Source: Sulfitobacter sp. LCG007 (lineage in GTDB: Bacteria; Pseudomonadota; Alphaproteobacteria; Rhodobacterales; Rhodobacteraceae). Taken from it: 64,000 nucleotides of DNA. Position 1 is the stretch's first letter; each line of letters starts with the position of its first letter. The translations under genes and the position numbers were made by a program. The stretch covers positions 2,170,001 to 2,234,000 of the forward strand of contig NZ_CP161805.1 of NCBI RefSeq assembly GCF_040801785.1, given 5' to 3'. Positions 37,288 through 44,593 of this stretch are shown here, one piece after another. Below the pieces are notes generated by a model. That model saw only the letters and a list, made by a program, of their open reading frames with translations. It ran no database searches and was not told the origin of the DNA.

Positions 37288-38031
37288 ATGTTTCCGATCC
37301 GCGACCACAATCCTTCCGGCGGCACGCCCTATGTCACCTACGCGCTGATGGCGGCGAACATCGTCATCTTCCTCAGCTATGTGGGCATCATGCAGGACCC
37401 GCGCGCGATCAACGCCTTCTTCGGAAGCTGGGCCCTGATCCCGGCCCGCATCAGCGCGGGCGAAGGGTTTGGGACCCTGCTTTCGTCGATGTTCCTGCAC
37501 GGGGGCTGGCTTCATCTGGCCGGGAACATGCTGTTCCTCTGGATCTTCGGCGACAATATCGAGGACGAGATGGGTCACGGTCCCTATCTGGCGTTCTACC
37601 TCGCGTCAGGCGTCGCAGCGGCTCTGGCGCAATATGTCACCGAGCCGTTCTCGCAGATTCCGACGGTCGGGGCTTCGGGCGCGATCGCGGGCGTGATGGG
37701 CAGCTATCTGCTTCTCTTCCCGAAGGCACGGGTCGATGTGCTGATAATATTTGTGATCTTCTTCCGCGTCTTTCCTGTCCCAGCCTGGATCATGCTGGCA
37801 CTCTGGTTCGCGCTTCAATTCGTCGGCGGAGTCGGTGCGGATCCCCAAGCGGGCGGCGTGGCATACTGGGCCCATGCCGGGGGCTTCGTCGCCGGGATCG
37901 TGCTGACACTTCCGCTCTGGCTCCGTCTGGGCGGCATGCGCTTCTGGCAGCGCACCCATGGCCACCCGCCCCATCCCGAGGCGCGTTACCCGCTCAGCGA
38001 AAGCCGGATACCGAAGATCCGCCGGCGCTGA
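37288..38031 (+). CDS. Rhomboid family intramembrane serine protease
   Basis: 247 residues and six to seven transmembrane helices. The catalytic Ser is in VGASGAIAGVMG, the catalytic His in WAHAGGFVAG, and HGGWLHLAGNMLFLWIFGDN is the conserved H-x-x-x-N region. ATG 37288 is chosen; ATG 37270 would add six residues. It cleaves membrane-anchored substrates that cannot be named from sequence. Confidence 0.93.
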   Translation: MFPIRDHNPSGGTPYVTYALMAANIVIFLSYVGIMQDPRAINAFFGSWALIPARISAGEGFGTLLSSMFLHGGWLHLAGNMLFLWIFGDNIEDEMGHGPYLAFYLASGVAAALAQYVTEPFSQIPTVGASGAIAGVMGSYLLLFPKARVDVLIIFVIFFRVFPVPAWIMLALWFALQFVGGVGADPQAGGVAYWAHAGGFVAGIVLTLPLWLRLGGMRFWQRTHGHPPHPEARYPLSESRIPKIRRR

Positions 38032-38041
38032 GCCAGCGGCC

Positions 38042-38827
38042 TCACCCCCTGACGAGCTTCGTCAGCTGTGGGAACAGCGCCTCGTTGGCGCAGATGATGG
38101 TGCGATCCTCGACGACATTGCCGCCCGGAGCGATTGTCTCGACGAAACCGCCCGCCTCGCGCACGATGAGCTGGCCCGCCGCCACGTCCCAGGGCTGCAG
38201 TCGCCGTTCCCAGAAACCGTCAAAGCGCCCCGCCGCCACATAGGCGAGATCAAGCGCCGCCGCCCCCCAGCGCCGCACGCCCGCCGTCGCGGGAAGCACG
38301 CGCGCGAGCTCTCTCAGGGTGTCGGGAAGTTCGGGACGCCCGGCGAAGGGCAGACCCGTGGCGAAGATCGACTCGATCATCCTGGACCGGCCCGAGACCC
38401 GGATGCGGCTTTCGTTCATCCAGGCGCCCGCACCCTTCTCGGCAAAGAACATCTCGTCCTTGGCGGGATCATAGACCACGCCGGCCACGATCTGACCCTT
38501 GTGTTCGAGCGCGATTGAAACCGCCCAATGCGGCAGGCCATGCAGGAAGTTCGTCGTCCCGTCCAGCGGGTCTACGATCCAGCGCCGGGTCGGATCCTCG
38601 CCATCCTGCCCCCCCGTCTCCTCGCCAAGCCAGCCGTAGGTCGGACGCGCCCCGAGCAGGTCCTCCTTCAGCATCTTCTCGGCGGCCATGTCGGCGCGCG
38701 AGACGAAATCCCCTGCCCCCTTGGTCGAAACCTGAAGGTTCTCGACCTCGCGGAAATCCTTGACCAGCGACCGGCCTGCGCGCCGCGCGGCTTTGAGCAT
38801 GATGTTGAGATTAGCACTGCCTACCAT
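38042..38827 (-). CDS. suhB: Inositol monophosphatase family protein (SuhB)
   Basis: 261 residues. The metal-binding motif WIVDPLDGTTNFLHG and second motif WDVAAGQLIVREAGG (Asp ligand) identify the family. It dephosphorylates inositol-1-phosphate and, as SuhB, can also act in rRNA transcription complexes. Convergent with the rhomboid gene over a 10-base gap. Confidence 0.94.
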   Translation of the reverse strand: MVGSANLNIMLKAARRAGRSLVKDFREVENLQVSTKGAGDFVSRADMAAEKMLKEDLLGARPTYGWLGEETGGQDGEDPTRRWIVDPLDGTTNFLHGLPHWAVSIALEHKGQIVAGVVYDPAKDEMFFAEKGAGAWMNESRIRVSGRSRMIESIFATGLPFAGRPELPDTLRELARVLPATAGVRRWGAAALDLAYVAAGRFDGFWERRLQPWDVAAGQLIVREAGGFVETIAPGGNVVEDRTIICANEALFPQLTKLVRG

Positions 38828-38917
38828 CGGTCCCGCCTTTCTAAGTCAGTCCGCGCGTATAAGCGCGCGGCGGTCCATTGCCAAGGGCCCCGCTCGGTGA
38901 TCGCCCGGCGAAATCGG

Positions 38918-39742
38918 CTACCAGCCGATCGCCTTGCGCAGCATGTTCAGCGCCACGAGCACGAGGAAGACCGCGAAGATACGCCGCAGGCGGGCCGCGT
39001 CGGTCGCATGGGCAAGCCGCGCGCCAAGAGGTGCCGTCAGCAAGGTCATGGCGACCACCACGGCGAAAGCCGCGAAATTGACGCTGCCCAACGTCAGTGG
39101 CGGCCGGAATGCCGGATCAACTGGCGCGAGCAGGAATCCCGCCACCGACGGCACCGCGATCAGCACACCGAAGCCCGCCGCAGTCGCCACGGCGCGGTGG
39201 ATCGCCACGTTGTGCAGTGTCATCAGCGGCACCCCGAGACTGCCCCCGCCGATCCCGATCAGCACCGACAGAAACCCCACAAGCGGCGACACAACGGCGC
39301 GGATCAGACCCGTCGGCATCCGTTCTCCCAGACGCCACTCCGCGCGCCCGAGACCGAGGTAGAGGCCGACACAAAGTGCCAGGGCGCCGAAGATGATCTG
39401 CAATGTCAACGTGCGCAGCTGCGCCACCACCAGCATGCCGGCCAGCGCGCCGATCATGATCCCCAGAGCCCAGCTTCGCAGGATGCTCCAATCCACCGCG
39501 CCCTTGCGGTTGTGGCTGAGGACCGACCGGACGGAGGTGACGATGATCGTGGCCAGCGACGTGGCAACGCAGATCTGCATGAGTTGCGGCCCGTCATAGC
39601 CGAGCGTCTGAAAGGCGTAGAAGAAGGCCGGAACCAGCACGATCCCTCCGCCGACACCCAGCAGCCCGGCGAGGATGCCCGCAAACCCGCCGATGACCAG
39701 CAGAAGGGCGATCATCAGCAGCAGCAATCCCATGTCCGGCAT
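38918..39742 (-). CDS. TauE/SafE family membrane transporter
   Basis: 274 residues, about eight helices. The repeated motif GGFAGILAGLLGVGGGIVLVPAF and its C-terminal counterpart GFLSVLIGIGGGSLGVPLM are TauE/SafE hallmarks (sulfite or organosulfonate export, or anion uptake). It lies 33 bases downstream of dusA in the same direction. Confidence 0.9.
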   Translation of the reverse strand: MPDMGLLLLMIALLLVIGGFAGILAGLLGVGGGIVLVPAFFYAFQTLGYDGPQLMQICVATSLATIIVTSVRSVLSHNRKGAVDWSILRSWALGIMIGALAGMLVVAQLRTLTLQIIFGALALCVGLYLGLGRAEWRLGERMPTGLIRAVVSPLVGFLSVLIGIGGGSLGVPLMTLHNVAIHRAVATAAGFGVLIAVPSVAGFLLAPVDPAFRPPLTLGSVNFAAFAVVVAMTLLTAPLGARLAHATDAARLRRIFAVFLVLVALNMLRKAIGW

Positions 39743-39775
39743 CCGTCGTCCCCGCTTGGCCTCGGCCCGGGATGC

Positions 39776-40777
39776 CTACACGGCCCGCCGTTCCTGCGCC
39801 AGTGGCGTCACGAAGGACAGCGCCTCCTCCAGCAGGGTCACATCCGCGCCAGGCCGGTGCGCCTCTTCCGAGAGCTTGCGGCGCCACATCCGCGCGCCCG
39901 GCCGACCGGCAAAGAGTCCGAGCATATGCCGCGTGACCTGCGCGAGCTTGCCGCCTTCGGCGAGATGCGCCTCGATGTAGCGGATCATCCTGCGCACGGC
40001 CTGTTCGGGGGTGCTCGCCGCGCCGCGCCCGAAAATCAGCGGATCGGCCTCGCAGAGGATGTTCGCCGGCTCATGATAGGCCGCCCGGCCGATCATCACG
40101 CCATCGAGGCCCGCGTCAAGGAAGGACTTCGCCTGCCCGAGCGAGGTGATCCCGCCGTTGACCGAGATGTGGAGCTCAGGAAACCGTTCCTTCATGCGCA
40201 TCACAAGGGGATAATCGAGGGGCGGAACGTCCCGGTTCTCCTTCGGGCTCAGCCCCTGCAGCCAGGCCTTTCGCGCATGGATCGTCAGGCGCTCGCAGCC
40301 CGCATCCGCCATGCGCGCGATGAAATCCGGGAGCACGGTCTCGGGATCCTGGTCATCGACCCCGATCCGGCATTTCACGGTGACGTCGACCGAGACCGCA
40401 TCGCGCATCGACCTGACACATTCGGCGACGAGCGCCGGTTGCTCCATCAGCACCGCCCCGAAACAGCCCGATTGCACCCTGTCGGAGGGACAGCCGACGT
40501 TGAGATTGATCTCGACATAGCCCGCCGCCTCTCCCATCCGCGCCGCCTCGGCAAGCTCGACCGGGTCCGACCCCCCCAGTTGCAGCGCGACGGGTTGCTC
40601 CGCGTCCGAATGCCCCAGCAGATGCAGCGCCCGCCCGCGAACCAGCGCGGGAGCGGTGACCATTTCGGTATAGAGCAGCACCTGCCCGCTCAACTGCCGG
40701 TGCAGGTACCGGCAGTGGCGGTCGGTCCAGTCCATCATAGGGGCACAGGATAATCTAGCGTGTTGATTTATTTGCAT
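39776..40777 (-). CDS. dusA: tRNA-dihydrouridine(20/20a) synthase
   Basis: 333 residues from ATG 40777. DusA signatures are CAPMMDWTDRHCRY at the N-terminus, NLNVGCPSDRVQSGCFGA with the catalytic Cys, and LTIHARKAWLQGLSPKENR. The enzyme reduces U20/U20a of tRNAs with FMN. The start region is the insertion target of dusA-associated integrases, and an integrase gene diverges just 115 bases upstream, so the first codons and promoter may come from the inserted element. Confidence 0.94.
   Translation of the reverse strand: MQINQHARLSCAPMMDWTDRHCRYLHRQLSGQVLLYTEMVTAPALVRGRALHLLGHSDAEQPVALQLGGSDPVELAEAARMGEAAGYVEINLNVGCPSDRVQSGCFGAVLMEQPALVAECVRSMRDAVSVDVTVKCRIGVDDQDPETVLPDFIARMADAGCERLTIHARKAWLQGLSPKENRDVPPLDYPLVMRMKERFPELHISVNGGITSLGQAKSFLDAGLDGVMIGRAAYHEPANILCEADPLIFGRGAASTPEQAVRRMIRYIEAHLAEGGKLAQVTRHMLGLFAGRPGARMWRRKLSEEAHRPGADVTLLEEALSFVTPLAQERRAV
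40720..40750. other. Candidate attachment-site core in the 5' end of dusA
   Basis: The bases coding for the conserved APMMDWTD peptide of DusA lie next to a divergent integrase. This stretch is the known recombination core for dusA-associated integrases. A second copy was looked for up to 64000 and not found. The assignment rests on context only. Confidence 0.4.
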
Positions 40778-40892
40778 TTTTTGTATCTTCAAACTGTTGG
40801 CGGCGGATGCTGCTACGCTGGAATACGCCCCAATATCCCCGAATTTGCCCAATCTCACGACGACTCATTGCACACATGAGCCGCACACGAAA

Positions 40893-41981
40893 ATGGCCTC
40901 CATCACCAAGCTCCCCTCCGGTGCCTACCGGGTCCAGATCAGACGAAAGGGCCGCTACGCGAGCGAGACGTTCCTCCGCCGCGACAACGCCCATCGTTGG
41001 GCCCGCCAAGCTGAGACCCGGGTCGATCAGGGGCTGGCGCCGAACAAGTCGTCCGTCTCCCGCCTTCAGACCTTTGGAGACCTCATCGACCTTCATATAG
41101 CCGATATGTGCGAAGTAGGGAAACCGCCGCGTCGCAGCAAGGCCGCCACGCTCACGACGCTCAAGCGCGATCTGGGCAAGGAGAAGATCGGGCACCTCGA
41201 CCGCTCGAGGCTGATCGACTACGGCAAGAAGCGTGCAGATCAGGGCGCAGGTCCGGTGACACTCGGGATCGATATCGGCGTGATCAAGATGATCATCACC
41301 CATGCGGCAGCCGTGCACGGGCTCGATATCTCTCCGGAACCGGTTGATCTGGCGCGCGTCGCGCTCAAGCGCCTCGGGCTGATCGGCAAGGGCACAGAGC
41401 GGGATCGTCGCCCCACCACGGACGAGTTGAACCGCCTCTTCCGCTGCTTCGATGACAACGAACGCCTGACCCTGCCGATGACACGGATCGTGAAGTTCGC
41501 CGTGGCCACGGCCATGCGGCTCGACGAGATATGCCGCGTCGCATGGACCGATCTCGACGTCGACCGCCGGATGCTCATGATTCGCGATAGGAAGGACCCG
41601 CGCAACAAGACCGGGAACGACCAGCGGATCCCACTCTTCGCCGCCACGGGGTTCGATGCCTGGGCATTGATCACCGAACAGGCCAAGGAACTCGGGCACG
41701 CAAGGGGCCGGATTTTTCCCTACAACTCGAAATCGGTCGGAACGGCTTTCCGGCGCGCCTGCGTCGAGGTCAGCGTGAAGGACCTGCATTTCCACGATCT
41801 ACGCCATGAGGGCACAAGCCGCCTGTTCGAGGCTGGCTTCGCCATTGAACAGGTCTCGCTGGTCACTGGCCACAAGGATTGGAAAATGCTGCGCCGGTAC
41901 ACGGATATCCGCCCGGAAACGCTGCACCGGCTCGCCGCGTCGCGCGCCCCTTCCCCGCTCGAGACCCGCGCAGCCGAGTGA
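40893..41981 (+). CDS. Tyrosine recombinase/integrase (dusA-associated type)
   Basis: 362 residues from ATG 40893. An N-terminal AP2-like arm-binding stretch (ITKLPSGAYRVQIRRKGRYASETF) is followed by a core-binding domain and the catalytic domain: Arg in ATAMRLDEICRV, HDLRH and GHKDWKMLRRYTDI with the nucleophile Tyr. All catalytic residues are present. Its position, divergent from the dusA start, is that of integrases that insert into dusA. Confidence 0.93.
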   Translation: MASITKLPSGAYRVQIRRKGRYASETFLRRDNAHRWARQAETRVDQGLAPNKSSVSRLQTFGDLIDLHIADMCEVGKPPRRSKAATLTTLKRDLGKEKIGHLDRSRLIDYGKKRADQGAGPVTLGIDIGVIKMIITHAAAVHGLDISPEPVDLARVALKRLGLIGKGTERDRRPTTDELNRLFRCFDDNERLTLPMTRIVKFAVATAMRLDEICRVAWTDLDVDRRMLMIRDRKDPRNKTGNDQRIPLFAATGFDAWALITEQAKELGHARGRIFPYNSKSVGTAFRRACVEVSVKDLHFHDLRHEGTSRLFEAGFAIEQVSLVTGHKDWKMLRRYTDIRPETLHRLAASRAPSPLETRAAE

Positions 41982-41988
41982 CCGGAGA

Positions 41989-42070
41989 GTCAGAGGGGTG
42001 CCGTCCCGGCCCGTGACGGGTTTGGAGGTCGAGAGAGAGGCTTTCGGCCGCCCGTCGCGGGAGAAAACCC
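41989..42070 (+). promoter_or_regulatory. Conserved 82-nt leader, copy A (before the DUF932 gene)
   Basis: This leader ends exactly at the ATG of the DUF932 gene and aligns without gaps over nearly its whole length with 44512-44593. It shares CCGTGACGGGTTTGGAGGTC, then a 9-bp hairpin (42027-42035 with 42041-42049) with loop AGAGG. A short hairpin CCCG-TCG-CGGG at 42051-42061 overlaps the ribosome-binding site GGGAG. Likely an RNA element acting on translation. Confidence 0.7.
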
Positions 42071-43261
42071 ATGGATACCGAAATTATCGATGCCGGGCGT
42101 GATATCAGCGGCGGCTACAAGGTGGATGTGTCGCGCGGCACAAACGTGGACCGCGTGTCGTCCGAGTGGTTCTCGCGGCCGGATGACGAGCGGTATCTGT
42201 CGCTCGACGACCTTTTCGCCTCGGTCAAGGGCCGGGCGGAGCGGAGCCGGACGCGCACGGTGGAGAGTGCGGCGATCCGGGTCGAGGCGCATCGCGACGA
42301 CCCGGAGAAGCTGGGGCTGGTCCTGCCAGGTGCGGATGAGCCGATCGCGCCGACGCATTGGTCCTTCGGTCAGCTCTCGAGCCTCGTCGGCGCGCCCGCG
42401 GCCTATCTTCGGCAACTGCCTGCGCCGCTGGCGGGCATCAACCCGCAATACGGGCTGCCGAACCACCGGGCCGAGCAGATCAAGACCATGGAGGTCGCGA
42501 ATGGCCGCACCGAGCTGCGCGCCGTGACCGGCCCCGACTACGGGCGCATCTACGACCACGAACTGGTATCCGCCGTGCAGCGGATCGCAGGCAACGGCAC
42601 GGGCGACACGCGCTGGAAGGTGCCGGGCGTGCTCGACTGGTCGACCGGCATCTACAACCCGCGCGTGGACGTGACGAAGGAGACGACGACACTCTACGCC
42701 TCGGACCGCGACGTTTTCCTGTTCCTCGTCGACGATCTCAACCCGATCGAGGCGGGGCTGCTGCCCGACGGCTCGCCCGACCTCTATTTCCGGGGGTTCT
42801 ACTGCTGGAACTCCGAGGTGGGTGCCAAGACGCTTGGCATCGCTAGCTTTTATCTCCGCGCGGTGTGCCAGAATCGCAATCTGTGGGGCGTCGAGGATTT
42901 CCAGGAAATCAAAATCCGCCACTCCAAATATGCCGCGTCCCGCTTTGCGCATGAGGCGGCCCCGGCGCTCACCCGCTTTGCCAACTCCTCGCCTGCCCCC
43001 TTCATCGACGGCATCCGGGCATCACGCGAAAAGATCGTCGCACGAACAGACGGGGACCGGGAAGAATTCTTGCGCAAACGCGGGTTCTCGAAGGTGGAGA
43101 CGGGGCGGATCGTCGAGACGGTGTTGGCCGAGGAAGGCCGCCCGCCCGAAAGCGTCTTCGACTTCGTGCAGGGGATCACCGCGGTGGCCCGGTCAAAGCC
43201 GCAGCAAGATGCGCGGCTGGTGATGGAGGGCAAGGCGAAGGCGTTGCTGGAGAAGTCATGA
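42071..43261 (+). CDS. DUF932 domain-containing protein
   Basis: 396 residues of the DUF932/phage-plasmid-like family, common on plasmids, phages and integrative elements. Features: WSFGQLSSLVGAPAAYLRQLPA, then TGPDYGRIYDHELVSAVQRI and GIYNPRVDVTKETTTLYASDRDVFLFLVDD, ending with a conserved-looking RGFYCWNSEVGAKTLGIASF. Biochemical function unknown. It shares its leader with the ParB-like gene downstream. Confidence 0.85.
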   Translation: MDTEIIDAGRDISGGYKVDVSRGTNVDRVSSEWFSRPDDERYLSLDDLFASVKGRAERSRTRTVESAAIRVEAHRDDPEKLGLVLPGADEPIAPTHWSFGQLSSLVGAPAAYLRQLPAPLAGINPQYGLPNHRAEQIKTMEVANGRTELRAVTGPDYGRIYDHELVSAVQRIAGNGTGDTRWKVPGVLDWSTGIYNPRVDVTKETTTLYASDRDVFLFLVDDLNPIEAGLLPDGSPDLYFRGFYCWNSEVGAKTLGIASFYLRAVCQNRNLWGVEDFQEIKIRHSKYAASRFAHEAAPALTRFANSSPAPFIDGIRASREKIVARTDGDREEFLRKRGFSKVETGRIVETVLAEEGRPPESVFDFVQGITAVARSKPQQDARLVMEGKAKALLEKS

Positions 43262-43297
43262 TATCGTTTAATATGACTTATATTCAATGCTCTGCAA

Positions 43298-43308
43298 ATA
43301 TAAGCTCA
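43298..43308. repeat. 11-bp direct repeat, left copy
   Basis: ATATAAGCTCA occurs here and at 44455-44465, flanking the RES-Xre pair. It may be a binding half-site or a trace of module insertion. Confidence 0.6.
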
Positions 43309-43326
43309 CGCAATGAATGAAGATTT

Positions 43327-43348
43327 CGAGGGGCGCTATAGCCCCTCG
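43327..43348. terminator. Perfect 8-bp hairpin at the end of the RES gene
   Basis: CGAGGGGC (43327-43334) and GCCCCTCG (43341-43348) flank GCTATA. The stop codon of the RES gene lies inside the hairpin. No T tract follows on either strand. Confidence 0.5.
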
Positions 43349-44037
43349 ATCATGAACTCGGGTGCACCTTGCCAGACCAGCTTCCAGCTCGCGCCCGGGC
43401 GGACATTCTGGATGATACCGGGATCGAACGCGACGAAGCACCGCCCGCCCGGGTGACGCACGGATGGGTAGATCAGCCCACGATGCCCCTCTGCCCTCAA
43501 GTCGGCGGCGAGACGCTGGCCGGCCGGGTAACCCCGCTCGGGGGCCGGATCGAGCGCCGCATGCGCCTCGCCGTGCAGGTCTGGGTGCAGATCCGGGAAA
43601 TCCCCGATGAAATCCGCCAGCAACTCGACGTAGCGTGCCTCGTCCTCGTAGCGGCCGATGAAACCTAACTCGCGGGTCCGGTGAAACCCAACTTCCTGCG
43701 CGCTCGTCAGCATGTCCCAAGCGCAGTACCACGCACCGCGGTCGCCAGTGTTGAACCGGTTGCCGTTGGGCCTCGTGTAGGTGAATGCCGCGTTGATATG
43801 GCTCTGACCGTAAAGGGTCAGGTCAAGCGACCGCCGCGCGAAGGCCAGTTCTCGGCGGTCGAGCGCGGGACTGCCCTGCGCTTCGGCGATCAGGCGGTCA
43901 CTGGTCTCGCCTTCGATCTCGGCGAGAATCGCGGCCTCCTCGTCGCTGTCGACCAGCCCCCGCAGCACCGGCGGCTTGTGATGGGTCTCGGAAATCAGCC
44001 TGACAAGGGCACGGTCATTGACCGACGTGATCCTCAA
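43336..44037 (-). CDS. RES-domain toxin (NAD-degrading)
   Basis: 233 residues with RES-family features: FTYTRPNGNRFNTGDRGAWY (the Arg, Asn and aromatic pocket), VGFHRTREL (Glu equivalent replaced by the VGFH segment) and LIYPSVRHPGGRCFVAFDP with the conserved Ser. RES toxins deplete NAD+. Its start overlaps the antitoxin stop by 4 bases, the usual antitoxin-then-toxin order. The N-terminal ~80 residues are longer than in minimal RES proteins. Confidence 0.87.
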   Translation of the reverse strand: MRITSVNDRALVRLISETHHKPPVLRGLVDSDEEAAILAEIEGETSDRLIAEAQGSPALDRRELAFARRSLDLTLYGQSHINAAFTYTRPNGNRFNTGDRGAWYCAWDMLTSAQEVGFHRTRELGFIGRYEDEARYVELLADFIGDFPDLHPDLHGEAHAALDPAPERGYPAGQRLAADLRAEGHRGLIYPSVRHPGGRCFVAFDPGIIQNVRPGASWKLVWQGAPEFMIEGL

Positions 44038-44423
44038 ACCCCGCCCCGCAGCGCATCGACATAGCCCCGCACGCGCAGGATCTTGGGCAATCCTCCCTCG
44101 ATCATCGCGTCCACGGGCCGCGCGCCGTCAAACTCCGGACCTCGGTTCGGCAGCTTCGCCCAGTCCCGCGAGATCGGCTCGTTGAAGTAAAGCTCAAGCG
44201 ACTTGTAGAGGCCGATCAGCGCGCTCAGGCGCAGCATCTGGTCCCGCGTCAAATCCCCCGCAAAATCGGGCTTCTTCGCTCTCTTCCAGGTCGAGTCCGA
44301 CATATCCGCCAGTGCCGCCGCCTCACGCAAGGTGAGCGACCAGGCGTCCGCGATCCGGGCGAAGGCCTTAAGAGCGACCCCCTGCCGATCCGGCGCAGGA
44401 CGTTCCAGAACAACGTTTTCCAT
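44034..44423 (-). CDS. Xre/MbcA/ParS-type antitoxin (DUF2384)
   Basis: 129 residues. The N-terminal helix-turn-helix is in LTLREAAALADMSDSTWKRAKK, and the C-terminal toxin-binding domain contains LYKSLELYFNEP and VDAMIEGGLPKILRVRGYVDAL, typical of MbcA/ParS/Xre antitoxins paired with RES toxins. ATG 44423 follows GGAAGGAG. It neutralises the RES toxin and probably autoregulates. Confidence 0.88.
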   Translation of the reverse strand: MENVVLERPAPDRQGVALKAFARIADAWSLTLREAAALADMSDSTWKRAKKPDFAGDLTRDQMLRLSALIGLYKSLELYFNEPISRDWAKLPNRGPEFDGARPVDAMIEGGLPKILRVRGYVDALRGGV

Positions 44424-44454
44424 ATGTTGGCGCTCCTTCCTAGTTTGACTGATG

Positions 44455-44465
44455 ATATAAGCTCA
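44455..44465. repeat. 11-bp direct repeat, right copy
   Basis: Second ATATAAGCTCA, on the promoter side of the antitoxin gene; it overlaps the first three bases of the inverted repeat at 44463-44492. Confidence 0.6.
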
Positions 44466-44492
44466 TATGGATTGTTTTGCAAGTCCATATGA
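44463..44492. promoter_or_regulatory. Inverted repeat, probable operator of the RES-Xre operon
   Basis: TCATATGGA (44463-44471) and TCCATATGA (44484-44492) are perfect 9-bp arms 12 bases apart, in an AT-rich stretch 40-69 bases upstream of the antitoxin start. An autoregulatory Xre site is inferred. Confidence 0.6.
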
Positions 44493-44511
44493 TCCATGTT
44501 GTGCCTCAAGG

Positions 44512-44593
44512 GTTAGAGGGTTGCCGGGTTTTCCGTGACGGGTTTGGAGGTCGGGAGAGAGGCTCCCGGCTGGCCTGTCGCGGAGATATCCCG
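44512..44593 (+). promoter_or_regulatory. Conserved 82-nt leader, copy B (before the ParB-like gene)
   Basis: Same length and layout as 41989-42070. The hairpin at 44549-44557 with 44563-44571 keeps all nine pairs and the AGAGG loop, although three pairs differ from copy A. It is followed by GGAG and ATG 44594. Confidence 0.7.

Noticed and set aside
38528-40753. 741-codon plus-strand open frame opposite suhB, tauE and dusA
   Set aside because: Spans three well-supported minus-strand genes and is His/Arg-rich shadow sequence.
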